Positions 35,649 through 44,680 of a stretch of DNA of 64,000 nucleotides are shown one piece after another. The position numbers and the translations under genes were made by a program. The notes under the pieces are model-generated. The model was not told the origin of the DNA. It made no database searches and saw only the letters and a program-made list of their open reading frames with translations. Every line of letters begins with the position of its first letter. Positions within the stretch are counted from its first letter, which is position 1. The stretch lies in contig CAIRJF010000029.1 of the NCBI GenBank assembly GCA_903878805.1, forward strand, positions 31,088-95,087. Reading direction: 5' to 3'. The stretch is from an uncultured Verrucomicrobia subdivision 3 bacterium. GTDB lineage: Bacteria > Verrucomicrobiota > Verrucomicrobiia > Limisphaerales > UBA11358.

Positions 35649-36005
35649 ATGGATTTTACTTCATCCCGCTGGTTGCCGGTTGTATTGCTGACTTGCTCAA
35701 ACATCTTCATGACCTTCGCGTGGTATGGTCATTTGAAATTTAAGCAGTCGCCGTTGTTGCTGGTCATTCTGGCAAGCTGGGGCATCGCCTTGTTTGAATA
35801 TGTCTTCATGATTCCGGCGAACCGCTGGGGCAACGCGGTCTATTCGGCCACGCAACTGAAGATCATTCAGGAAGCGATCACGCTGGCGGTGTTCTGCGTG
35901 TTCGCGGTTTTTTATCTGGGCGAAAAAATCCGCTGGAACTACGTCGCGGCGTTCGGGTGCATCCTCGCGGCGGTGGTGTTCGCGTTCTGGCCGCAGAAGA
36001 ATTAA
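35649..36005 (+). CDS. DUF486 family small membrane protein
   Basis: A 118-residue protein with four predicted helices. The FMTFAWYGHLKF opening, a WGIALFEYVFMIPANRWG loop and the YSATQLKIIQEAITL helix are typical of DUF486, a family resembling half-size drug/metabolite transporters. The function is unproven. Confidence 0.85.
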   Translation: MDFTSSRWLPVVLLTCSNIFMTFAWYGHLKFKQSPLLLVILASWGIALFEYVFMIPANRWGNAVYSATQLKIIQEAITLAVFCVFAVFYLGEKIRWNYVAAFGCILAAVVFAFWPQKN

Positions 36006-36053
36006 AACTGGCTTGGCAGCAGGGCGGTTTTTCTGTTTAACTGCCGGCGCTTG

Positions 36054-38297
36054 ATGAAACCCTTTTCCGCCATCGCGCTGATTCTATTCGCGCTTTCCAT
36101 TTTTTCCGTGGCGGCGCAGGAAACGCAGTCGTGGGAAATGGACGCGTTGAGCAAAATCATTCCCGGCACGGTTCAGGGACTGGTGGATTACGACCCGGCG
36201 ACCGGCACGGCCACGGGCACGAACGGCGTTTATATCAAATACGGCAATACGACGCTGACCGCCGACACGGCTTCAGTGAACCAAAAGTCCGGTGAGGCGG
36301 TGGCGGACGGTCATGTGCGTATCGAGTCCGCCGACCAACTCTGGGTGGGCGACCACATCCGCTATAATTTCAAGACGCACCAGATGCAGAGCGAACAGTT
36401 CCGCACGGGCAAATGGCCGGTGTTCGCGGGCGGCACGGATTTGACCGGGAATTCCAGCAACCAGGTTTATTACGCGAACCATTCGTTTGTGACGACGGAC
36501 GACACGGTGGACCCGGAATTCAAAGTGCGCGCCAGCCGCATCAAGATTGTTCCCGGAAAATATGTGGAGATGTGGAACGCGGTGCTGTATGCCGAGGGCG
36601 TGCCGGTGTTTTATTTTCCGTATTACAAACGCAACCTCGGGCCGCGGGCGAACAACCTGACTTTCTCGCCGGGCTACCGCAGCACCTACGGCGGATTTCT
36701 GCTGAACACCTACAACTGGTTTGCGGGCACGAACGCGGACGGCAAAATCCATGTGGACTATCGCGAGAAGCGCGGCCTCGGCGTCGGGCCGGACGTGAAC
36801 CTGCACCTCGGCGACTGGGGGCAGTTCGGGCTGAAGTATTATTACCTGAACGACCAGAAGCCCAACACCAGCACAAACGCGTTTCCGCAATTCGGCAGCA
36901 TGAATGAAAACCGGCAGATTTTGAATTTCACCTGGCAGGCGCGGCCCGCGACGAACCTGAACCTCAAGGCGCTCGTCAATTACGATTCCGACCCGCTGGT
37001 GCTGCATGATTTTCGCGAGGGCAGCTACGCCGACAACCCGCAGCCGAACACGTTTGTCGAGGCGAATAAATATTGGGACAACTGGAGCCTCGACGCGCTG
37101 ACCACCCCGCGCATCAACAACTATTTCGACCAGGTCGAGCGATTGCCGGACGTGCGGCTCACCGGTTTTCGCCAGCAGGTGCTCGACACGCCGGTGTATT
37201 ACGACAGCCAGAGTTCCGCCGGTTGGTATCGTCAATACAACAGCTACGCGGACATTTACACCAACGGATTTTACCAGCACACCAACGGCTACTACGCCAA
37301 CTCCGCCGCCCGCGCCGACACCTATCATCAATTCACTTTGCCGTGGACATTTTTTCACTGGCTCAACGTCACGCCGCGCGTCGGCGGCCGCCTGACGTAT
37401 TACAGCGAGCAGAATTTCACCAACGGCGCGGCCGGTGGCGCAGTCTATCGCGAAGTTTTCAACACCGGCGTCGGCACGTCCTTCAAGGCCTCGCAACTCT
37501 GGGCCGGCGCGACGAATAATTTTTTGCAGGTGGACGGCTTGCGCCACATCATCGAGCCGTCGGCGAATTATGTCTTTGTGCCCGACCCCAGCACGCCGCC
37601 CGCGAAACTCCCGCAGTTCGACGGCGAACAGCCGAGCCTCCTCGAACTGCCTGTCACGTTTCCGGATTACAACAACATTGATTCCATTGACACGCAGAAT
37701 GTCATCCGCTTCGGCCTGCGCAACACGCTCCAGACCAAACGCGACGGCGAACTCGACAAGCTCGTGGACTGGAATCTGCAGCTCGACTGGCGCCTGAATC
37801 CCAAGTCCAATCAGGAAAATTTGGACGATCTCTATTCCGCCTTCGCCTTCAAGCCGCGCACCTGGCTTACGGCGGAATCGCAGACGCGCTACAATTTTGA
37901 CGGCGGCCTTAACATGAGTTTCCAGCAACTTACCTTCGCGCCGAACGACCGCTGGAGCTACGGCCTCGGTTACTGGTATTTGCGCGGCGGCAACTGGGGC
38001 AACAGCACTTGGACGGAAAACAATTTGATTACCAGCACCTTTTTTGTGCGTGTCGGCGACAACTGGGGCGGGCGCGTCACGCAAAATTATAACATCGTCA
38101 CCCAGCGTTTGCAGGATCAGATGTTCACCATCTACCGCGACCTGCGCAGTTGGACCTCCGCGCTCACGTTCCGCGTGGCGAACAACTCTGGCAGTTCCGC
38201 CGACGTGACCGTCGCCGTCGTCTTCTCGCTCAAAGCCTCGCCGAGTATCCCGTTGGGCGAAGACGTGGCAAACCGCTACACGCTCGTCGGGGAATAA
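36054..38297 (+). CDS. LptD-like outer-membrane LPS assembly protein
   Basis: A 747-residue exported protein. A signal peptide (ending at SVAAQE) is followed by an OstA-like periplasmic domain (residues about 50-115, with VYIKYGNTTLTADTASVNQKS and GHVRIES). A large beta-barrel region with many aromatic alternating strands follows, similar to LptD. The usual disulfide-forming cysteines are not evident. With the LptF/G-type permease at 21.3 kb this suggests an LPS-bearing outer membrane. The ATG at 36054 is three bases after a TTG in frame. Confidence 0.8.
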   Translation: MKPFSAIALILFALSIFSVAAQETQSWEMDALSKIIPGTVQGLVDYDPATGTATGTNGVYIKYGNTTLTADTASVNQKSGEAVADGHVRIESADQLWVGDHIRYNFKTHQMQSEQFRTGKWPVFAGGTDLTGNSSNQVYYANHSFVTTDDTVDPEFKVRASRIKIVPGKYVEMWNAVLYAEGVPVFYFPYYKRNLGPRANNLTFSPGYRSTYGGFLLNTYNWFAGTNADGKIHVDYREKRGLGVGPDVNLHLGDWGQFGLKYYYLNDQKPNTSTNAFPQFGSMNENRQILNFTWQARPATNLNLKALVNYDSDPLVLHDFREGSYADNPQPNTFVEANKYWDNWSLDALTTPRINNYFDQVERLPDVRLTGFRQQVLDTPVYYDSQSSAGWYRQYNSYADIYTNGFYQHTNGYYANSAARADTYHQFTLPWTFFHWLNVTPRVGGRLTYYSEQNFTNGAAGGAVYREVFNTGVGTSFKASQLWAGATNNFLQVDGLRHIIEPSANYVFVPDPSTPPAKLPQFDGEQPSLLELPVTFPDYNNIDSIDTQNVIRFGLRNTLQTKRDGELDKLVDWNLQLDWRLNPKSNQENLDDLYSAFAFKPRTWLTAESQTRYNFDGGLNMSFQQLTFAPNDRWSYGLGYWYLRGGNWGNSTWTENNLITSTFFVRVGDNWGGRVTQNYNIVTQRLQDQMFTIYRDLRSWTSALTFRVANNSGSSADVTVAVVFSLKASPSIPLGEDVANRYTLVGE

Positions 38298-38312
38298 AAT
38301 CTGCCGGAAGTC

Positions 38313-39068
38313 TTATAGCTCGGCGGCGAGCGAAACAATGAAGGTCGAGCCGCGTCCCAATTCGCTGACCACCTCGATTTTGCCGCAGTGATCCTCCGCG
38401 ACGCGCTGGCTGATGGCTAGGCCGAGACCCGTGCCATTTTTCTTGGTCGTAAAAAACGGCTCGAACAGGCGCGACAGATTTTCCACCGCGATGCCCGGCC
38501 CGGTGTCCTGAAAAAAAATCTTCAGCCCGTTGCGTCCGGGCGCGTCCGAGAAAAGTTCCGTGCGCACCGTCAGTTCGCCATTGCTGCCGATGGCTTCCAC
38601 GCCGTTCAGCACGAGGTTCATGAAGGCCTGCTGCAACTGCGATTCGTCGCCGCGCACCGTGTCGGGCGTCGCGCGGTAGTCGCGCTTGAGCATAATCATT
38701 TTTCCGTTCATCTGGTGCTCCAGCAGACGCAGCGAATGGTCAAGCACCTCGTGGATCTGCACCGTCGTTAGCATCGTGGACTTCGGTGCGGACAGCCGCA
38801 GCATCTGCGTGGCGAGGCTGTCAATGCGCTTCAGCTCGCGCCGCACAATCTCGGTCATCTCCGTGTCGCCGTCTTTTTCCAGTAGCAGTTCGACGTAGGT
38901 TTTGATGGCGACGAGGCCGTTCTTGATTTCGTGCGCGATGCTGGCGGAGACGAGACCAAGGTTGGCGAGCCGGTCGAGCCGCCGCAAATTTTCCTGTAAG
39001 TCATGATTCACGGCGGAAGTGTTTCCCGTCGCGCTGGCGTCCGTTTTTTCTGACAGGCTGGCTGACAT
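38313..39068 (-). CDS. soluble sensor histidine kinase
   Basis: A 251-residue HisKA/HATPase protein with no sensory domain and no transmembrane segment. The phosphoacceptor is H46 in SASIAHEIKNGLVA. NLVLNGVEA is the N box, DTGPGIAV the G1 box, and KNGTGLGLAI the G2 box. Such short kinases are often controlled by a partner protein. It ends fifteen bases from the convergent lptD-like gene. No response regulator lies near. Confidence 0.88.
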   Translation of the reverse strand: MSASLSEKTDASATGNTSAVNHDLQENLRRLDRLANLGLVSASIAHEIKNGLVAIKTYVELLLEKDGDTEMTEIVRRELKRIDSLATQMLRLSAPKSTMLTTVQIHEVLDHSLRLLEHQMNGKMIMLKRDYRATPDTVRGDESQLQQAFMNLVLNGVEAIGSNGELTVRTELFSDAPGRNGLKIFFQDTGPGIAVENLSRLFEPFFTTKKNGTGLGLAISQRVAEDHCGKIEVVSELGRGSTFIVSLAAEL

Positions 39069-39216
39069 TTGTTTTGGCGGTCACCATCCCACCGCAGTGG
39101 TGCAAAAAATTTCGGTTTCACTTTAATCAAAATTGTCGCGGTCACAAACAAAATCCCCTAGCCGCCGCACGATTGATGTGACATTTCCCCGCGCGGCGAC
39201 TAGCCTGTTTACATTG

Positions 39217-40416
39217 ATGAAAACCAAATTTGATTCCGTCGAAGCCGTTATCGCCGACATCCGCAAAGGCAAAATGGTCATCGTCACCGACGACGCCGAC
39301 CGCGAGAACGAAGGCGACCTCATCATGGCCGCGCAACACGTCACGCCCGCCGCGATTAATTTCATGGCCAAGCACGGACGCGGTTTGATTTGCGTGCCGA
39401 CGACGAGCGAACGTCTTCAGCAACTCGGCATCGCGCGCATGGTGAAAGAAAACCGCGAAGTCTTCCGCACCGATTTTCAAGTCAGCGTGGACGCCGCCAA
39501 AGGCATCGGCAGCGGCATCAGCGCCGCCGACCGCGCGAAGACGATTCAAATCATGGCCTCGCCGACCGCCGTGCCGGACGATCTCGTGCAGCCCGGCCAC
39601 GTTTTTCCGTTGCGCGCCAAACCCGGCGGCGTCCTCCAACGTTCCGGCCACACCGAAGCAGCCGTTGATTTGGTCACACTCGCGGGCGCACGACCAATTG
39701 GCGTCATCTGCGAAATCATGAATGACGACGGCACGATGGCGCGTTTGCCGGCGTTGTTGAAATTTGCCAAGAAACATAAATTAAAAATCGCCACCATCGC
39801 CGCACTGATTGAATACCGCCGCACGCGTGAGAAATTGGTTGAACGCATCGAGACCATCAAGATGCCGACCGACTACGGCGATTTCGACCTCGCGCTTTAC
39901 CGCTCCAAAGTGGACGGACAACATCACCTCGCGCTCGTGCGCGGCAACGTGAGCGGCGCAAAAAATGTCCTCGTCCGCGTCCACAGCGAATGTCTCACCG
40001 GCGACGTCTTCGGCTCGCGCCGTTGCGATTGCGGACCGCAACTGCATTCCGCCATGCGGCAGGTGGCCGCGGCCGGGCGCGGCGTGATTTTGTATATGCG
40101 GCAGGAGGGACGCGGCATCGGCCTCGCGCCCAAGATCAAGGCCTACAAATTGCAGGAGCAGGGTTACGATACGGTGGAAGCGAATGTGAAACTCGGTTAC
40201 GGCATGGACCTACGCGAATACGGACTCGGTGCACAAATCCTCTGCGATCTTGGCCTGAAAACCATCCGGCTGCTGACGAACAATCCGCGCAAAGTCGTCG
40301 GTCTCGAAGGCTATGGCTTAAAAATTACGCAGCAGGTCCCCATCAAAATAAAATCCAATCCGCACAACGAACGCTATTTGAAAACTAAGCGCGAGAAGCT
40401 GGGCCATTTGTTGTGA
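39217..40416 (+). CDS. ribBA: bifunctional 3,4-dihydroxy-2-butanone-4-phosphate synthase / GTP cyclohydrolase II
   Basis: Makes two starting compounds for riboflavin. The N-terminal RibB part shows DDADRENEGDLIMAAQ and the RSGHTEAAVDL region. The C-terminal RibA part carries HSECLTGDVFGSRRCDCG, whose three cysteines bind zinc, and YMRQEGRGIGL. It is 399 residues, the usual length. ATG 39217 gives the family start (RKGKMVIVTDD). Partner ribH is 7 kb downstream on the other strand; ribD and ribE are not seen. Confidence 0.95.
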   Translation: MKTKFDSVEAVIADIRKGKMVIVTDDADRENEGDLIMAAQHVTPAAINFMAKHGRGLICVPTTSERLQQLGIARMVKENREVFRTDFQVSVDAAKGIGSGISAADRAKTIQIMASPTAVPDDLVQPGHVFPLRAKPGGVLQRSGHTEAAVDLVTLAGARPIGVICEIMNDDGTMARLPALLKFAKKHKLKIATIAALIEYRRTREKLVERIETIKMPTDYGDFDLALYRSKVDGQHHLALVRGNVSGAKNVLVRVHSECLTGDVFGSRRCDCGPQLHSAMRQVAAAGRGVILYMRQEGRGIGLAPKIKAYKLQEQGYDTVEANVKLGYGMDLREYGLGAQILCDLGLKTIRLLTNNPRKVVGLEGYGLKITQQVPIKIKSNPHNERYLKTKREKLGHLL

Positions 40417-40438
40417 AAGTATACGTCGCTTTGACCGC

Positions 40439-41212
40439 TTACTCAAAACTCTGCGGCGCGGCGGAGGCGGATTTGGAGTTCAGCCACTTCGCGTAATCTT
40501 CCTTGCTCTGCACGACGACGAAGCCGCCGGCCATCGCCGCGTGGCCGCCGCCGCAAAGCTGCGCACATTCAATCTGATAGCGACCGATTTTAGTCGGCGT
40601 AAACGTCAGCGGAATGCGCAGACCAGGAATCGCGTCCTGCGTGACGCGCATGGCCACGAGCTTGAGGGAATGGATCACGTCCTTGGAACTTAAATAAATC
40701 AATACGGGCTTGTTCACAGGAACATGAATCTCGTTGAGAATTTGAATGTCGTCTTTGCCAGCGGGGTCGGCGGGGTCAATGCCGAATACGTTGTTGTCGG
40801 CCACGAGCGTCATGTCCTGGCGTCCGAATTTGCCATCGGGGCCGGGATAGCGCGCGTTCCACGCGAATTGTTGCGCAACAATCTGGACGACAGTGGACTC
40901 TTCCGGCGTGGGAAAGTGGCTGACGTTTTTGCCCCACAACGGCACGGCGATGCCGAGCAGCAAAATCGCTTCGATGGCGACAATGGCGAGTTCGACGTAG
41001 CTGGGCACTTTGCTTTTGGAGCCGTGATAGTCGGCCTTTTTGTTGCGGGCGTCATTGAAACGGAACAGGACGTAGCCGAAATACGCGATCCAGCCGATGA
41101 ACAGCACGAGCATCAGCCAGTGGGTGTAAACGATGAGGTCGTCCACGGCTTGGCCGGTGGAAGAGGCGAGTTCGGGCAGACCAAGGACGTTGTGAGCAAA
41201 CCAGTCTTTCAT
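40439..41212 (-). CDS. coxB: cytochrome c oxidase subunit II
   Basis: A 257-residue protein carrying the CuA electron entry site. Two N-terminal helices (about residues 30-52 and 72-93) precede the cupredoxin domain. CuA ligands are H181, C216, C220, H224 and M227 in CAQLCGGGHAAM; Q218 stands at the position of the usual E. There is no fused cytochrome c domain, so an external donor is needed. It is the last gene of the cox cluster, overlapping the 90-residue membrane protein gene before it. Confidence 0.92.
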   Translation of the reverse strand: MKDWFAHNVLGLPELASSTGQAVDDLIVYTHWLMLVLFIGWIAYFGYVLFRFNDARNKKADYHGSKSKVPSYVELAIVAIEAILLLGIAVPLWGKNVSHFPTPEESTVVQIVAQQFAWNARYPGPDGKFGRQDMTLVADNNVFGIDPADPAGKDDIQILNEIHVPVNKPVLIYLSSKDVIHSLKLVAMRVTQDAIPGLRIPLTFTPTKIGRYQIECAQLCGGGHAAMAGGFVVVQSKEDYAKWLNSKSASAAPQSFE

Positions 41213-41481
41213 GCTTTTGTGGCTTCGGGTGAATTTTTCAGTGCGACGGCGGCGTTGTTTAGCGCCTCGCTTTTGCGGATAAAATAAATCAAAAGAGTCA
41301 ATGCCGTCGCCAGCACCGTGCCGAGGACGACGAGCAGCGTGAGAATGCCGAGGTTCATGCCGTCAACCATCGGCGAGTCAATCGTCCCGCTGTTGCCGCT
41401 GCCGCACGCGGCGCAGGCGAACATTTTCGCGGGCGCGAACGTGGCAATGGCGAAAAATAAAATTTTAAAAAGCGGCTTCAC
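41209..41481 (-). CDS. small exported CxxC membrane protein in the cox cluster
   Basis: A 90-residue protein from the GTG at 41481, which overlaps the stop of the preceding gene in a GTGA arrangement. N-terminal hydrophobic signal-like segment (about residues 1-20), then the CAACGSGNSG motif with a CxxC at about residues 23-26, one further transmembrane helix (LTLLVVLGTVLATALTLLIYF) and a short charged tail. I do not recognise the family. Four-base overlaps with both neighbours show cotranslation with the oxidase genes, so an oxidase assembly or copper-handling role is an inference. Confidence 0.7.
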   Translation of the reverse strand: MKPLFKILFFAIATFAPAKMFACAACGSGNSGTIDSPMVDGMNLGILTLLVVLGTVLATALTLLIYFIRKSEALNNAAVALKNSPEATKA

Positions 41482-41663
41482 AGATAGCTGATTTTTTTTA
41501 GCTTTTTCAAAAAATAAATTCCGTAAACGATGACGAAAATGCCAGCGACAATCGCCGTCACGCCCCAGAACACGCTGCCGGACTGGAACGCCCACGCGGC
41601 GCAGCCGAACGACAGCGCGGTCAGCAGCGTCACAAAAATCAGATGGAAGGCTTTCAGTGACAT
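41478..41663 (-). CDS. small two-helix membrane protein in the cox cluster
   Basis: A 61-residue protein of two hydrophobic helices (LIFVTLLTALSFGCAAWAF and VFWGVTAIVAGIFVIVYGIYFL), ending with a KKLKK cluster. The size and position resemble the small accessory subunits or assembly proteins often found near subunit IV, but I cannot assign a family. It starts six bases after coxD and overlaps the next gene. Confidence 0.7.
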   Translation of the reverse strand: MSLKAFHLIFVTLLTALSFGCAAWAFQSGSVFWGVTAIVAGIFVIVYGIYFLKKLKKISYL

Positions 41664-41669
41664 TTTATT

Positions 41670-41993
41670 TTAATGAACCGCCGTGCCGGTCGGAAAATCA
41701 TTCATCGCCCACATGGTCAATCCCATCAGGCCAATGAAGAAAAACAAGGTGAAGACCAGCACGGTGTAGATCAGTTTTTTTTCGGACAGCAAGTGCATGA
41801 GATAGCCGGCGACGAGAAAGGCGTTCACGACCGCGATGGCGAGGATGAGCGCGACTTTCAATGTCCAGCCGTCGCCGATGTGCGCGAACGACGTGGCAAT
41901 CATCGCCGACGTGGTGCAGAGGACGACGAGAAACACGACGCCGCAGAGGCGGATGTAGCTTTGCAGTGAAACCGGTTTTTCAGATTCGCTCAT
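41670..41993 (-). CDS. coxD: cytochrome c oxidase subunit IV-like protein
   Basis: A 107-residue membrane protein with three predicted helices. The VALILAIAVVNAFLVAGYLMHL segment and following FTLFFFIGLMGLTMWA helix match bacterial subunit IV (COX4_pro/CyoD-like). It may stabilise the CuB region during assembly. It is seven bases downstream of coxC. Confidence 0.82.
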   Translation of the reverse strand: MSESEKPVSLQSYIRLCGVVFLVVLCTTSAMIATSFAHIGDGWTLKVALILAIAVVNAFLVAGYLMHLLSEKKLIYTVLVFTLFFFIGLMGLTMWAMNDFPTGTAVH

Positions 41994-42000
41994 AAAAATT

Positions 42001-42804
42001 TCAGGTCAAATACAGCACGGGGAAAAGGAAAATCCAGACCAAGTCCACAAAATGCCAGAACAGGCCGGAAACTTCTATGCGGTTTGTGAAACGCTCTGGG
42101 TCGGTTTTCCACATCCGGCTGCCGGGTCCCCAGAAATAGAAAATCACGACCGTGCCGCCGAAGATGTGCAGCGCGTGCAGGCCGGTGAGCGTGAAATAAA
42201 TCGCGGTGAAGGTATTGTGGCGCGGGCCGTAGTTGCCCATGCTCTTGATGTCGGTTGCGGCGACAGTGACTTCATCAAGCTTGGCCGACTTGGCCTCGGG
42301 ACTGCGCAAATCCATCAAATCTTTTTCGTCGGTGGCGATGCGACCGTGCAGCGTGACTGTGCCGGTTTTTTTGGCGAGGTCAAAGTCGGGTGATTTTTCG
42401 ACGAGATGGCCGTCGGCAAACGTGCCGTTGTTCAACTTGATCTCGTAGTGAATTAATTTGTCGTGGTATTCAAAACTTTTGATAGTGAGGAACGACAACG
42501 CGAGCAGGATGGTGCAACCGTGGAAAATTTTGAACTTGGTGAAGTCGCGCACCTTGCACGCCGCCCACGCGAGCAGCGTGGTGATGGCCGAGAGTGCGAG
42601 CAGCAGCGTGTTAATCGTGCCAAGCGTCACGTTGAGCCAGCCGTGCGGCCACATGCCGGGCGCAGCGCCGACGCGCAGCAAAACGTAGGCGGAGAAAAGT
42701 CCGCCGAAAAGCATGACTTCCGACGCGAGGAACAGCCAGATGCCGAGCTTGGCGTTGTAAAGGCCGGTGTCCGGCCGGCTTTCAATTGTGTAGGGGATGT
42801 CCAT
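42001..42804 (-). CDS. coxC: cytochrome c oxidase subunit III with enlarged loop
   Basis: A 267-residue integral membrane subunit. N-terminal features (LGIWLFLASEVMLFGGLFSAYVLLR with the helix-III glutamate) and the C-terminal TLTGLHALHIFGG ... FWHFVDLVWIFLFPVLYL are canonical. Between helices, residues about 120-192 form a hydrophilic insertion of roughly fifty residues more than in common homologs, rich in charged residues. Five or so helices are predicted, as in short bacterial forms. It lies six bases after coxA. Confidence 0.92.
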   Translation of the reverse strand: MDIPYTIESRPDTGLYNAKLGIWLFLASEVMLFGGLFSAYVLLRVGAAPGMWPHGWLNVTLGTINTLLLALSAITTLLAWAACKVRDFTKFKIFHGCTILLALSFLTIKSFEYHDKLIHYEIKLNNGTFADGHLVEKSPDFDLAKKTGTVTLHGRIATDEKDLMDLRSPEAKSAKLDEVTVAATDIKSMGNYGPRHNTFTAIYFTLTGLHALHIFGGTVVIFYFWGPGSRMWKTDPERFTNRIEVSGLFWHFVDLVWIFLFPVLYLT

Positions 42805-42810
42805 GAAATT

Positions 42811-44676
42811 TTAGTGGTCTGCGGACGTGTGCGAATGCGCGGTTGGGTGTTTGGCCGGGCCGCCCTGCGGCGTGAAGTCTTCCGTTGCGCCGGGCACGCT
42901 GTATTCGTAGGGGCCGTGTTCAATGACCTGTTCCTCGGTGAAATTTCCGTGCGGCGGCGGCGTGGGCGTCTGCCAGTCCAAAGTGGTTGCGCGCCACGGA
43001 TTGTCGCCAACTTTTTCGCCGTGGCTGATGCTCCAAAACAAATTGATGATGAAGGGAATTTGCGCGATGCCGAGGCAGACCGCCGCCCACAAGATCACGC
43101 CGTTCAACTGGATGATGTTGCCGGGCAGCGCGTCAATCGCGCCGGGCACCTTGGCGACGGAGTAGAGTTCCCCGCCGTTGCTCATGCGGCGCAACATGCC
43201 TTTGATGCCCTGCAAAAACATGGGCATGAAAACGATGTTCATGAACGCGAGCGAACACCAGAAATGCACGCGACCCCAAAACTCGTTCATCTTGCGCCCG
43301 GTGATTTTGGGGAACCAGAAATAGACGCCAGCGAAGAGCGCAAAAATCGTTCCCGGCGCGACGACGTAATGGAAATGCGCGATGATGTAATAGGTGTCGT
43401 GCAGCAGCAAATCGCACGCGGCGAGGCCGAGCGGTAGGCCGGTCAGACCGCCGATGCCGAACATCGGCAAAAAGCCAAGCGCGAAGAGCATGGGCGTATT
43501 GATGCGGATGGACCCGCCCCAAAGTGAGAGAAACATGCACGTCAAAATGATCACGGATGGGATCGAAATGATCATCGTGGTCGCTTGGAAGAACGTGGCG
43601 ATTTTCTGGCCCATGCCGGTCAGATACATGTGGTGCGCCCAGACGATGAAGGACAGGAAGCCGACGGCCAGCACGGAATACACCAGCGATTTGTAGCCCC
43701 AAATCGGCTTGCGCGTGTTGTTGGCGATGACTTCGATGACGATACCCATCGCCGGCAAAATCAAAACATAAACTTCAGGATGGCCGAGAAACCAAAACAA
43801 ATGTTGCCACAAAAGCGGACTGCCGCCGCCGCTGCGATCAACCAATTGTCCGCCGACAGCGAGACCGGTTGGCAGGAAGAAACTTGTGCCCGCAAGGTTG
43901 TCCATCAATTGCAAAACGCCGGCGGCTTCGAGTGGCGGAAAGGCGAGGAGCAAAATAAACGCCGTGACGAACTGCGCCCAGACGAACCACGGCAGGCGCA
44001 TCCAGGTCATGCCGGGCGCGCGCAACTGAATTATTGTCGCGATGAAATTGACCGCGCCGAGCAGTGACGACGTGATGAGCAGCACCATGCCGATGAGCCA
44101 GAACGCCTGGCCGTCGGTGGGAATGGTCGTTGCGAGCGGCGAATAGGAGGTCCAGCCGGCTTGCGCTGCGCCGCCGGGAATGAAAAAGCTCACGACCATC
44201 ACCGCGCCGCCGAGGAAATACGCGTGGAAGCTGGCCATGTTGACGCGCGGAAAACACATGTCCGGCGCACCAATCATCAGCGGCACGACGTAATTGCCGA
44301 ACGCGGCGAACGCGAGCGGCACGACGCCGAGGAATACCATGATGGTTCCGTGCATCGCACCGAAGGAGTTGTAAAGTTCCGGCGAAATGATGCCGCCGGC
44401 GGCGGGCTGGCCGAGGACTTTTTCAAGCAGCGGCCCGAGCAGCGGCACAGGCACGCCGGGATGCGCAATCTGCCAGCGCATGAGCAGCATCAGGAAAAAT
44501 CCGAACAGCAAAAAGCAAAGGGACGTGAAGCCGTATTGGATGCCGATGACCTTGTGGTCGGTGGAGAAAATGTATTTGCTCCAGAAACCGGGTTCGTGAT
44601 GTTCGGCGTGACCGTGGTCATCATGCGCGGGTTGCGGTTCGCGGAACGGCGGAAATTGTTGGACGGTGGACGACAT
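42811..44676 (-). CDS. coxA: cytochrome c oxidase subunit I
   Basis: The catalytic heme-copper subunit of an aa3-type (family A) oxidase, 621 residues with twelve core helices. Key elements are FLGHPEVYVLILPAMGI with the histidine-tyrosine pair for CuB, the WAHHMYLTGM histidines, and DTYYIIAHFHYVVAPG with heme ligands. A proline-rich, histidine-rich C-terminal tail (PTAHSHTSADH) could bind metal. Adjacent to ctaB, coxC and coxD in one minus-strand operon. Confidence 0.95.
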   Translation of the reverse strand: MSSTVQQFPPFREPQPAHDDHGHAEHHEPGFWSKYIFSTDHKVIGIQYGFTSLCFLLFGFFLMLLMRWQIAHPGVPVPLLGPLLEKVLGQPAAGGIISPELYNSFGAMHGTIMVFLGVVPLAFAAFGNYVVPLMIGAPDMCFPRVNMASFHAYFLGGAVMVVSFFIPGGAAQAGWTSYSPLATTIPTDGQAFWLIGMVLLITSSLLGAVNFIATIIQLRAPGMTWMRLPWFVWAQFVTAFILLLAFPPLEAAGVLQLMDNLAGTSFFLPTGLAVGGQLVDRSGGGSPLLWQHLFWFLGHPEVYVLILPAMGIVIEVIANNTRKPIWGYKSLVYSVLAVGFLSFIVWAHHMYLTGMGQKIATFFQATTMIISIPSVIILTCMFLSLWGGSIRINTPMLFALGFLPMFGIGGLTGLPLGLAACDLLLHDTYYIIAHFHYVVAPGTIFALFAGVYFWFPKITGRKMNEFWGRVHFWCSLAFMNIVFMPMFLQGIKGMLRRMSNGGELYSVAKVPGAIDALPGNIIQLNGVILWAAVCLGIAQIPFIINLFWSISHGEKVGDNPWRATTLDWQTPTPPPHGNFTEEQVIEHGPYEYSVPGATEDFTPQGGPAKHPTAHSHTSADH

Positions 44677-44680
44677 AATT

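Noticed and set aside
36273..38084. A 603-codon open frame on the minus strand under the lptD-like gene
   Set aside because: It reads as arginine/valine-rich mirror sequence in a GC-rich gene and matches no family; the plus-strand frame shows signal peptide and beta-barrel pattern.
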